From Struthidea cinerea (Eukaryota; Chordata; Aves; Passeriformes; Corcoracidae): a stretch of DNA of 64,000 nt. Position 1 is the stretch's first letter. Each line of letters begins with the position of its first letter. The DNA is taken from assembly GCA_013397865.1 (NCBI GenBank), contig VZTI01002336.1, forward strand, positions 1,380,319 to 1,444,318. Direction: 5' to 3'. This document shows positions 1 through 10,508 of this stretch, piece by piece. A program made the translations under genes and the position numbers. The notes under the pieces were generated by a model. The model was not told the DNA's origin. It searched no databases and was given only the letters and a program-made list of their open reading frames with translations.

Positions 1-1222
1 TTTTTTTTAATTCTCAGAGAGGTTGTACTGAAAAAACAGCAGTGTGTGCAGGAAAAAAAGAGACTACTGACAGATCTATTGGGCAACAAGGAAACTACAA
101 AGCAGAAAGCAATAGTGCATTTCAACATGCACATCTACTGCAGGTTTGCTTAATTCTGGATTTTGAAATGCAGAGCAGAGGGGAAGAGACATGAATTTGA
201 GGGTGAAGAAGTCAGGTTGCTGAGGTATGGACATGGTTTAGTAGCCTCTGCAAGTTCCAATAGCTTCAGCTGAGGTTAGGAAGGTGAAAAGGAGGACAGA
301 GCCTGTGAGCCAATGTGTTAGCACAGAGCTTAGATATGGCATGGTTGTACAATGGTCAAGATGAAACGTTAAAATCCCAAAACAACCCGTTTGGGTGTTT
401 GAGCTTTTTTTATCCTCTTGGGTGTGAAAAATCCAGGCATACAAGTGGTCAGTGCAAGTAGGGCATATCACAGTTTACCAACTTATTTGAGCAACTGTTT
501 ATTATAAATACAACGTCACTTTGAAGCTCACAATAGACAAATGATTGCTATTTTATTAAATTGGATGTTCATGTTCTTTAGAAGTTACTGATTGTCTCCC
601 CTCCAAACCATATCACAGTTTGAAATAAACTGAATCTGGAATTGTTGTGCTTGTTAAGGCATGTTGAAAACAAGCTGTATTTTATTCTTTCCTCTTTAGG
701 AGTTGTTCATGGTATCTCTGCCTTTGTGTCTATCTTTTACCTCTTCCATTCTTCTCAACTACCTGAGCATTTGCTCTTTATTTTCTTTAATTGCTCTGAA
801 AGCTCTGAGAAAAAACAAAAAACAACCTCTGTAAATGACACAAATAGCAGGAGCAAAACTAGAAGAAGGAGAAGGAAGAACACTATGGCTATTGTGCAAA
901 AAAGTAGCGGAGTGTTCTTTATGCAGCACCAAAGGAGTACGTGACCTTACATATTCACACAACAGGGAGACAACATTTGATAAGAGGAAAGCTTCATGGT
1001 CCATCCATTGGAGGTCTCCTCAGCCTTGTCTGGAGAGTGGAGTTCAGATAGGCTGAAACAGTAAGGGGAGCTCTCACGGCACAAGATTGTGTGGGGGGAC
1101 ACAGGTAAAAAAGGTTTCCCCTCCACTTTTTAAAGAATGAAAGGCCTGGTATTTCTTCCTTGTTCCTCTGTTTCTTCAGAAATTCGTTGGAGAAAAAATG
1201 TCTTAGATAGGAAATCTCTGCG
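1..1222. other. Unique non-coding sequence, no gene seen
   Basis: Non-coding sequence of ordinary vertebrate composition. The open frames on both strands are short, overlap one another and have no protein-like motifs. No repeat family, RNA gene or CpG-rich promoter was recognised. Confidence 0.5.
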
Positions 1223-1438
1223 CTATTTCTTCCTCAAGCTTCTGCAGTTTTGTTCCCTCTGGTAGCACTGGTTTATAGACTCAGCAACAATACCAGTACT
1301 CCAGTTCTTTATTTCTGGTGACAAGAGGTTACCAAGCAGCTCGTACTTCCACAGAAGTCTGCCTGCTTTTGCCTCATCAAATGGGATTGTGTAGCCAAGA
1401 GGCATTAACAGGTACTTCTGAAATAAAGCCCCTGACAT
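1223..1438 (-). pseudogene. Short open frame, possible SDR C-terminal relic
   Basis: A 71-codon ATG-to-stop frame; the open frame continues upstream of the ATG to about 1525 without a stop. Seen: an order of residues Cys, nine residues, Ser-Gly, then Phe three positions on, later Ala and Arg-Leu-Leu-Trp followed by Glu-Leu-Leu-Gly. From family knowledge, retinol-dehydrogenase-type short-chain dehydrogenases (RDH11/12-like) end with a similar order and spacing. The resemblance covers only about 50 residues. The NAD-binding and catalytic motifs of the family are not seen anywhere nearby, and there is no convincing pyrimidine tract for a splice acceptor. It may be a terminal exon, a decayed retrocopy or chance; chance is the most likely. 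Confidence 0.15.
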
Positions 1439-1525
1439 GGTAAGAAACTCTGCTGAGATTATACAGTCCAAGGCAATGGTATCTTTATATTTTTTCCCTT
1501 TAGCTCTTTTACCTCTACACTGGCT

Positions 1526-4500
1526 GTTTCATCCCTTATTCATGGTCCTTAGATATATGGCATTTATTTTTGATCAAACCTGTAGCAATACTGTCTCATA
1601 ACCGTTTGAGCTCTTACATTTAAGGGAGAATGAGCAGACAGAGTATTGCTTTTGCACACAGGTCTACAGAGGTTTAATCAGTCTAGGATTCATTGGAGCT
1701 ACCCTGGGAAATAAGGGTTTGCAGGTTCATGCATTAATATTGCGAGGCCTTGGTCAAAAGCTCGTTTAAGTCAAGGAGAAATTCCTCACTGAATTCGACT
1801 TGCTCCAGACACAGTCATTTTTTCATAGAGCTGAACCTGAGGAGAAAGTACATTTGAAATCCATTCAGAACCAAATTTTCACTCAATGACATTTATGACT
1901 ATATTTTGTCCATTTCCTCTTGAAAATTTGATAGCTGGAGTTCACAAGTACAAGCAGTGCAAAGATGATTTTTTTTTTTAACAGAAGTGTGATTTTTTTC
2001 CTCCTGGAATTTATTTTTGATTGCAGACTGATGATAAACCCTGTAATTTGTTCTGCAGTTTCACTTACACAGCAGCTACATAATAATTTTGTAAGTTATA
2101 GCAGTGACTATTTTGAACTGCAATGGTTTCAATTGGAATGCTTCATAAAGTATTAGCTGAGGAATTATTAACTGGAGAAATTAACTGGATTTGTAGGATA
2201 TCATAGCAACAAAGGTGGCCCATGGCTTTAAAAAAAATTGCTGCGTCAGATACAAGCCAGCACATTTTGTTAAAATGGAGAGAAACTATTCAGAATTTGC
2301 AATTGAAGCTACAGATCGGTCGTGTTCTTGAAGTATAGGTTTATAATTTGTCACAGGAAAATAACTCCATAAAGCAAAACCACTAAGGTGTTTTAAGATG
2401 ATCTATTATGTGGAGGTGTCTAGTACAGCCATTTTGGATCGGTGTCATGATAGGAAACAGATGGTATATATGTTTATGTTTAACATTTAAGGAGGTATAG
2501 AAAGCAATTGGGAGGTGATGTATTTTGTTAATGGGCGAGTAAAGCCTCATATGTACAGTTAAAATAGAATGTAAAAAACAAGCAACATTTTTTCAGCACA
2601 AATGAGGCAATGCAACAACAGCTTAAATAGATTTATTTGACTTGTTTCACTTTAAATAATTTTAATGAGAAATTCTCTAAATGTTTTTGAGCGGAGATAG
2701 AAAGTAATCTGGTAACCACATGTCTCGATGTATGCCAAGCTGTTCTCTAACAGCACTTTCTTTCAACACAATATAAATTTAGCTGGAATTAGCGTTGCTG
2801 AATATTAGTCCCTCAGTGCCTCACTTGCTAAACCTCCATATTCTTTTTATTGCCTCTGTGCATTTCAAAAGCAGAGTGTGTGGTCAGTTCTGGACAAAGG
2901 CAAATTATCTAATGGGGCTGGGGAAGGCAATGTATTGGTGAATTCTGTAGCAAACAGCTCGGTAATAATTCAGGAATGTTGCAGATCTGCACTGGATACA
3001 GTAATATATTTTTCTTGTAATGTGCTACCTTTTGGCTTTGATACTGAATATATCAAAAATCTAGTTATGCATGCAAAGCTGTATTTTTCTGAGTTTTATG
3101 TACTTCACCTTACACACGCAGTAGTATGTTTGTTCATTTATAAGATTTATCTTTGAACATGCACCGATATGACTAATGCTCATTTCCAAGCTCTGCTAGG
3201 CAAGTTACTCAGTCTTCTGGGGTTTACTTTATTTGTTTTTGCTAAGTATGAAGAGGACATTGAGGGCAACTGGATTTTAGTAGATCCTCACTGTATTTAA
3301 TAATTCATCAGCAGTAGAAGTATTAGCAGCAGCAGTCAGACATGCAGAGGAGGCTGAGATCTTGCTGTTGTGAACCTACAGGGAGAGAGGCTCTTCCATC
3401 CAGGTTCTGCCTAATTAGGCCACGACACATTTGGAATTACCCACATCCAAAGAAAGAGACCGTAGTTTTACAACCTGTTCTGTTCTGATGATCTCAGCGT
3501 TTTTCCTTTTTCTGGTCAGACAGATAACCCTGGTGATATTATAATATCCATGTTATAATTCCATTCAGTCCCCCTGTCTGTCACAGATGGATTAATTCTG
3601 GACTCATTCTCAACAGGATGGGAACTCCCCATGCAGAACATGGGGTTTCAATGCATTTTAGTGGTCATTTTTAGGTAGGACCTTATAATGCCCACCCCTG
3701 TCTCACATAATTGGGTTATTTCTTATTTCATAATTTTGTTTTCTATTTCTAACTTCCTTCTGGCAATAACTTTGGTAAATTCTATGTGAAATGATTTGGA
3801 TCTACTGATATTTCTTATTAATTTGAAAAATTGTCCAGAATTAATCTTTTATCCCATAGATAGAAAGGAGTAAATAAGAGACGTAATAATGTTACAGTAT
3901 TAATGGGATTTGAGCCTTGGTAGAAAATAGATGCATTATTCATAAGGACTGATGGTCTTTAGTGTCCCAACCGCCCCTTGTGGGGCTTTGGAGGTATTAG
4001 ACTGGTCACTGGAGAGAGGGTTGCTCTAATGCTCAATAAGCTAGACTAAAAATATCACTAGAATTATAAGCAAAAAACTAATCAAATCCTAAATATAAAT
4101 GCGATGATACAAATCCATCCCCTAGTTATCTCCAGAAACCACCCTGCCTCAAAGGGTTGTCAGTGACTTGTCCCTTATTATCTTTAATCAAGCAGAAGAG
4201 AGAGGCATTGAACGCCACAGTGGGTCTGTATAACAAGGCGCTGCAGGTGAAATCCATCGCCTGGGCTTCCCGCTCTCCGTGTGCTGCCGGCCGGCCCCGG
4301 CTCCGCCAGCCAGGGAGAGGGCAGCGAGGAGACAAAGGGATGCAGTGTTTGCACAGTGCCTCTGAAGTCCTCTGTAGCTTCTCCTAATTTCCATCCCCGA
4401 AGTCCAGACCGCAGATGCTTCGTCAAGCAAAACCAGCCTGGATGCCTCTAGGTAAAAATTATGTGGTAACACGCAACAAAGAAGCTGACTAAAGGAGATT

Positions 4501-4604
4501 TCTGCAAGAAGGTTTCCAGCACTCACACAGATGGGATCTACCCAGACTCTGGTCTCTGTGCTCTGTGACAGGACATTATTTATCTTAATTATAATGGATA
4601 ACTT
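1526..4604. other. Unique AT-rich non-coding sequence
   Basis: No gene or repeat family was recognised. A locally GC-rich patch at about 4255-4330 contains several CpGs but is far shorter than a usual CpG island and has no initiation signal that I can support. The overlapping frames that cross it on both strands look like chance frames. Confidence 0.45.
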
Positions 4605-4628
4605 AAAAAAAAAAAGAAAAAAAAAAAA
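4605..4628. repeat. A-rich tract
   Basis: A run of A interrupted by a single G at 4616. No adjoining SINE or LINE body or target-site duplication was recognised, so a retroposon tail is not supported. Confidence 0.8.
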
Positions 4629-7600
4629 GTGTGTGTATTCTTTCATGTATCCAAGCAGATAAGGCATTACAGTTAGAATATTTGTCAGAGAAGCTAAAAC
4701 TGCTAGCCACCAAACAAATGTAACTGTGTAATTCAATATTAAAAAATATCTTTTTCATTAGACATTAAATATCTTGGGATAATGAGGTCATAGAAGACTA
4801 ATGTGTTTGTCCAGGAGAGAGAAGAGCATTCATAAAAGAAGAGCTGTGGGATACATCTCCTTTTGGCACCCAAAGTCTGCTCAGGTGGTTCAGTGTAAAG
4901 CAGATTTAAGCCTCGATTCTGAAATAAGGTCTGTGCACACACCCTTCCGACCCCTACCTGCTGTCCCCTGAGATACTCAAAACCATACAGGACTGCTTTG
5001 GAGCACCCCAAAGGACAGGGGCCATCTCTGATAAGGGACGTGAAGTCCCAGAAGGAAGAAGATGTCCTCAGCCAAAGTCTGGGGTGCACCCGTACCTTGA
5101 AGGTGATAAACTCAAGTGGGAAGAGTCGGTCGAGCTTCAGGAAGAATGTAGATATTTGTGATACTGGTGTTTGAAAACACAAAGTAGAGCAAGGGTGCTG
5201 AGACAAAACCTTCAGCCTTCCTACAGTAACACTTGGCTTTTGTCAGTGTTTGGTAAGAGGTGCTCAGCTTCATGCCTGCCTAGGTTCCCCTTACCAGAAA
5301 AGGCAGCAGAACCCCCATATGCTTTGCTGTGTCCTTTAGACCCATGACATGTAAGTTTGAGCTTACATTTTAAGTCTAAAGTTAAGTTCTTAATATGAAG
5401 GCATTAACAAAGAAAAAATAATGACAGACTATTAGGAGCCCAAGAATTTAATATTTTTTATTAAAATTTATATACATGTGCACACACATGCATAAAAGGA
5501 AACAGATTTTCTTGTCTAGAATTTTTATTTTCTGTGTAATATCACATTCCAATAGAACAGTGTCCTTAAGGAGTCATCTGTGGGATTGATAATAGTATTT
5601 CAGACTTAACCTAGAGTGTAAGGTGAAACCAGCTGAAAACACTAAACAAAATCAAACAGTCTGTTATAGTGAAAGAGATGAAAAAAAAAAAAAAAACCCC
5701 CCCAAAAAACATTAAAAGCAAAAAAATAAAACCACCTTTTAAGGGGGTTTTGTTTTGTTTTTTTAATCTAACACTTTGTGGGAATATGAGTAAGTGAATA
5801 CATGAACATTGAAGTTGTTGATGGTTATTTTCAATGAATCATAGATCCTAGTTTCCACAAGTTAGAAACCAGGTCTTTAAAAAATATAAATTACTAAGTG
5901 AAAGGTTGTCTTAAGTGTCTGAACATATTGCTTTTTTGGGATTTTGTTTGGTGTTTACAAATTTAAATTCTGTATTTTGGATCCAGCAGAGTGCATTTGA
6001 AACACATTTTCATGATATTTTTTACAATAGAAGTTAGAAACTTCTGTTTTAAAAATGAAAATTACAAAACTAAAAAATAAAAAAAGCAAGTTACTCAAGG
6101 TCATACAATGAAATGGTGTGAATTGGTCATGCTGAGGCAAGTGTGTGCAAATGAAATCATTTGCTAGAGTAGATAGGTAGTTTCCTTGATTTCATGGGCC
6201 AGAAGGTATGAGCCATGTCTTTCAGGCTGACAATGTCTGGGAAAAAAGATATTAAAGCAAAACCACCCGCAAAATCCAGCAACATGGTCCTTCTTCACCT
6301 GAAGTCCAGAGAAGCAGCTGAGTCTTAGAAGTGCCTAAGGAGTGTCATTAGATATTCCTCTGCGGGAAGTCCACATGAGCATTGCTCTGTACTGACTCTT
6401 TTTTCCTTTATGCGATTCAACCTCACATTTTTATCTCATTATTCTTAGCAATGGTAAGTAACTATGACAGGAAGACAGAGTGGAAAATTAAGGCTTGTTA
6501 AGACTATTATACACCAAAAGGATCATGTCATAAATGAGATTTCAGTCTGCCCAGTTTGGGATATAATTAAGTTATCATGTTCAAGGTGGATGGGTTTGAG
6601 ACAATAAAAGGGCAGTGGAGGTTGTTCAGTTTCAAAGAGGTGAATCTTTTTATGCTGAGGAGTTATGTGGATGTGATTTTTGGAGCAGTGAGGGACACCA
6701 GCTCTCTCCCAGCTGTTGGAACAGGGGCTTCTTCTCCTGGGAAGGGAGAGCAGGTCTAGTGATTCCATCATCTTTCAGGATGATCTCCCTGCTAAGAAAA
6801 TGCTATTTTATCATGTCTCATTTCCATGGGCATATCACTAGTGTGCATTCTCCTGTGGCTTTGGTCTATAAGAACCTCTCAACAGTAAAAACAATAAACT
6901 TAGCACTCTGTGGAAGAGTAATATGTGCTGAAAATTTCACTGTCACTTAATTAACTTTTGAGGAAAGTATATTTAAGGCGGTGAATAATGAGCATATGCC
7001 AATACTATGGACCCAGCAAGGAAGCGTCAACAAAACTGCGACAGAAAAACAGTGAGGCTTTTGGTTGGTTTTGAGAGAATACAATGAGTCTAATGTTGCT
7101 GCTTTCTCTTTTTTTTCCTATGTTATCAGCATGGAAGGCTGGGCAGGACTTAGCTGAATCACTGCTCAGAAGTCAGTCCAAAATGTGAGTGAGTCAAGCA
7201 GTGTATGGGCTACAGACTGACATGTGTGTTTAGCGTCTGTAGGGTTTGTCGTGCAATTCTTGAGGGCATAATGGATGAGGGTTTTTTTCCTGCAAGTAGC
7301 CACAATCATTATATGAATCATTCCGGGAAATTATATTGAAAGATATCATATCATAAAGCTGCAGAGTTTTCCACTGAAAACAGAAGCTTAGAAGAGCTTC
7401 AGAAGCATGTTAACAAAGATGGTGCCTTGCTGGGATATCTATTATTGCACACACACAAAGAGATCGAGCTGGCATGGGGGAGGGAATGTTGGAGGAAGGG
7501 AAGGAAGAAAAGAGGGATCATAAAGAGTGTCAAATAATACTTTTAGACATTATACTCTTCATTTCCAAATTCAAGATTTCAACACAGAGTGTTATGTTTG

Positions 7601-7842
7601 TGGTTTTTTCTCTACTTATCTTTCTTCCTCCCTCCTCCTTTCTTAATTCCTCAGAAAGAGTAGGACAAATCTGTCCTCAGGGTTTTGCCCTGCTATCTTT
7701 CACCTTTTTCAGTCTGCCACTTCTTCAAAAGGAAATGCTGTCTATTTGTGATTTCAAGCTGTGCAACTAGTGAAATATTAGCCAAGACCTAAGTTCTTAC
7801 TCTGACAAAATAATTTTGCTTTCAATTAAATCTTGGGATGAC
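4629..7842. other. Non-coding sequence, no gene seen
   Basis: Mostly unique AT-rich DNA. A 155-codon minus-strand frame at 5206-4739 has no recognisable domain. A low-complexity junction at 5681-5709 has 16 A, then 7 C, then 6 A. Nothing else was recognised. Confidence 0.45.
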
Positions 7843-7860
7843 GGGGGGGGGGGGGGGGGG
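7843..7860 (+). repeat. Poly-G run of 18
   Basis: Eighteen consecutive G followed by TGGAGCAGGGGGG. Such a tract can form G-quadruplex structures and is usually length-variable, so the exact count may not be reliable. It lies in otherwise AT-rich sequence with no gene nearby. Confidence 0.9.
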
Positions 7861-9284
7861 TGGAGCAGGGGGGAGTTAACAGGACAGAGATACAACCAGC
7901 AATAACAATAAATTAACACTGTATTAAAAACATCAAATAGCCCTACTATCTACACAGGGGAGTTCTTCCTTACCTCCCCTTTGCCATGTAGGAATGTTAT
8001 GAAAATGGGGGTCCTGTGGATATGAAGGTGGCTGTACAGCGTGGAAGGCAGCTCTGTCCTCATCCTCAGCGCAGGGAAGAATGGGGCAGTGGTGTCCCTG
8101 AAAACAACATCTGTTGGTGGTCACGCTCCTACAGGGGATAGTGGACAGGAGGACAAGCCCTGGGCGTGGGGTTGTGCTGCTGCAGCTGGGCAGGCTCCGC
8201 GGCCGTCCCTTGGCCACGGCAGCGGGGCTGACTCCCAGGAGCCCTCAGCCCTGCTGCCCCATCTCTTCGCCTGCATTTGCCTTCACACCTGCGGAGGGTG
8301 GATGTTTCCCACTCTGGCAGATACATATGTGCCTGTGCACAGTGACATTACTGTAACACAGTATTTCATCATCTGCATCACTATTGCACCAGCGTTTCAC
8401 AGTGATTTTGGCAGTCCCAGCTTCTTTACTGTGGGTTCCTAATGACAGACTACAGTAAGAAAGAATTGCACAAAAGTTGTATATTTGTCGTTAAGGCTTG
8501 AGAACAAAGAATGTCAAACAGTCAGAGCTGCTAAGGAATGAGGGAATTAAATTAGCCTACCTGTGCCCCACTGTGCTGAATCTGGTCCAGCTTTCTAGAA
8601 ATGTTGATTCAGCAAAAGCAGGTGGCAAGGAATCTAGCTGGAACAGCAGGAGCAACTAGATTTCAAAGTTTCCTCTTGTCACAAACCCTTTCCTTCAATT
8701 TATTAGGTTTGAAATTGCTTGTACATACATTAAAGGATCCTTCTTCCCCCCTGCTCTTTTTGCAGCACGGGGAACCACGAGTCTTGTTAAGGCAGATATT
8801 TTGGGGAAAGAACTTTGTATAAAAATCTTGGTTTTACATAAAAATCAGAAGCAGCATGTTTCCAAGAAAAAAATCATGGCAAATTTTTGTTTAATGAAGA
8901 ATTTCTTGAGTATTTTGACTAAAAATATTTTTTTTTGTTTATTTGCTTGTGAGGTGCAGAAAAAAATAAATCCCTGTTTTTAGAATACTTTCAATGGCAA
9001 TAACTCACATTAACTAGTAAAGGAAGCAAATGATTGAAGGGACCCAGATTTCTTTTTTGCATTGTTATGAGAAATAGGAACCTATATTTCTGGCAAGCAA
9101 AAGTATTTTGTCACTCACAGCTCCTAGACCCATAAGCTAAAGCAGAGAAAGACACATCTATTCTAAAATGAAGTTACAACTTCAGTTTTAAATCTAACCA
9201 TGATAATACCTATGTGAATAATATGTCAGATGAGCATAAAACTGTCTGTCTATGAACATTAGCTCCTTAGAAATATCATGGACT
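7861..9284. other. Non-coding sequence with a GC-richer patch
   Basis: Positions 8040-8330 are GC-richer than the flanks, which produces several overlapping open frames on both strands. None has a recognisable domain and none is clearly favoured. The rest is AT-rich, with no repeat identified. Confidence 0.4.
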
Positions 9285-9388
9285 CTTTCCCCTGGTGTCA
9301 ATTTAAATTTGGGGATATCTCCATCAAAATCAGTGGAGTCAGAACTGTGTAAAACTGACATGATAGTAGGATGTGATCCTGCCTGCCT
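9285..9388. repeat. Ancient amniote interspersed repeat fragment
   Basis: A diverged block with the order: a spaced GTGTCAATTTAAAT-like segment, then CTCCATCAAAATCAGTGGAG, then GTGTAAAACTGACATGAT. This recalls an old amniote repeat family in which 'spacer, CTCCATTGAAGTCAATGGAG, GTGTAAAACTGGTGTAA' is a core. I cannot decide whether the source is a CR1/L3-type 3' region or a palindromic MITE. The minus-strand frame at 9722-9339 partly runs through it and is therefore unlikely to be a gene. Confidence 0.35.
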
Positions 9389-10479
9389 GTGTGACATCGA
9401 CCATCTTCATCAATTCAAAGACTGAACTTGGGCCACACATATAATAAACAGACTTGTATTGTTTTCTGGGGAAGGCATAGCTGCCAAAGAATTGCACTTG
9501 AAAAACATCTGCGAGCTTAGTGTTGATCTCAGTGTTAGTCCACCCAGATCTTCTGCACTGTGCCCTCACTACAGCAGTGTCAGAGCATATCTCATGCACA
9601 CAGAGGCTAAGCTGTGTACAGATACAAATTTGGGCTTTCTTTGAGGAGCAGAAGGTGCACTTCCCACACCTCAGAGTTCTGCTCTCAGACCACCAGCCCT
9701 GGAGACTCAGGCTCATCCCCACTGCCAGGCACCCTCGTGGGCAGTAGTTTGGCAGAACTGGAAGCAGGGCATCATCCTCACCAGCTGAGGAAGGCAGCTG
9801 TAGATGTCTGGTTTGGGTTTCAGTATGAAGGTCCTAAGTCTGCCTGTGCATGGTACAGACAATATATGTTCATAAATCAGGGTCTGGTTTAAACCACTCA
9901 GAAGGCAGTCAGCTAAAACTACAACACACCACTTTGTAGATGTTCAGGTCCTTCCTTGTGCTCACTCCTAACACGTTTTCTTCAAAAATCTCTCTCTTGG
10001 GTAGTCAGTGTCATAAGGGCTATCTATCTGCCTGAATGTATATATATACATTGCATTTTAAGCTATGTAGCTCACTGTCACTGACTTTTACAAGAAAAGT
10101 AGATTTGAAATAGATAGAAACATTAATAGTGACTTAAACAACAAAGCAAAACATATCCTATTTGAGAATTCAGGTGGCTAAAGATATTAAATGAGTCACT
10201 ATGTGGTACCTCAGTAATGTCATAATATTTTATTTTTATTGGTGGGTCAAATGAGTCAGCTGACTGTAGGTAGGATTTAAAACAATGGGTAATTAGTGTA
10301 TGGGTGAGTAAAAATATATACTGCATACCTTTCTGTCTCCACATGTTATTTTTCCTTAATCTGATACTAGACTCATTTGATGAAAATGACTCAGCTTTTG
10401 CTGAGTTGGCCCTGCCAAAGTCACCCTTAGGAAATTATATTTTCTCCTCCCAGAAGTGTACTTGCAATATATTGTCAAT
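9389..10479. other. Non-coding sequence, nothing recognised
   Basis: Unique AT-rich sequence. The short frames have no domain signature. Confidence 0.4.
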
Positions 10480-10508
10480 TTTAAAGGTTGAAATTTTCAA
10501 CCTTTAAA
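10480..10508. repeat. Perfect inverted repeat, 14-bp arms
   Basis: The left arm TTTAAAGGTTGAAA (10480-10493) and the right arm TTTCAACCTTTAAA (10495-10508) are exact reverse complements separated by one base. It could extrude as a cruciform or be the core of a very small palindromic element. No terminal repeats or target-site duplication were found around it. Confidence 0.85.

Noticed and set aside
4188..5206. Two long minus-strand frames (182 and 155 codons)
   Set aside because: No domain, no Cys/His or other pattern, and no splice or promoter context. The 182-codon frame reads through an A-rich tract as poly-Phe/Lys.
8041..8442. Overlapping frames in a GC-rich patch
   Set aside because: Frames of similar length are open on both strands because GC-rich DNA has few stops. 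No domain is seen.
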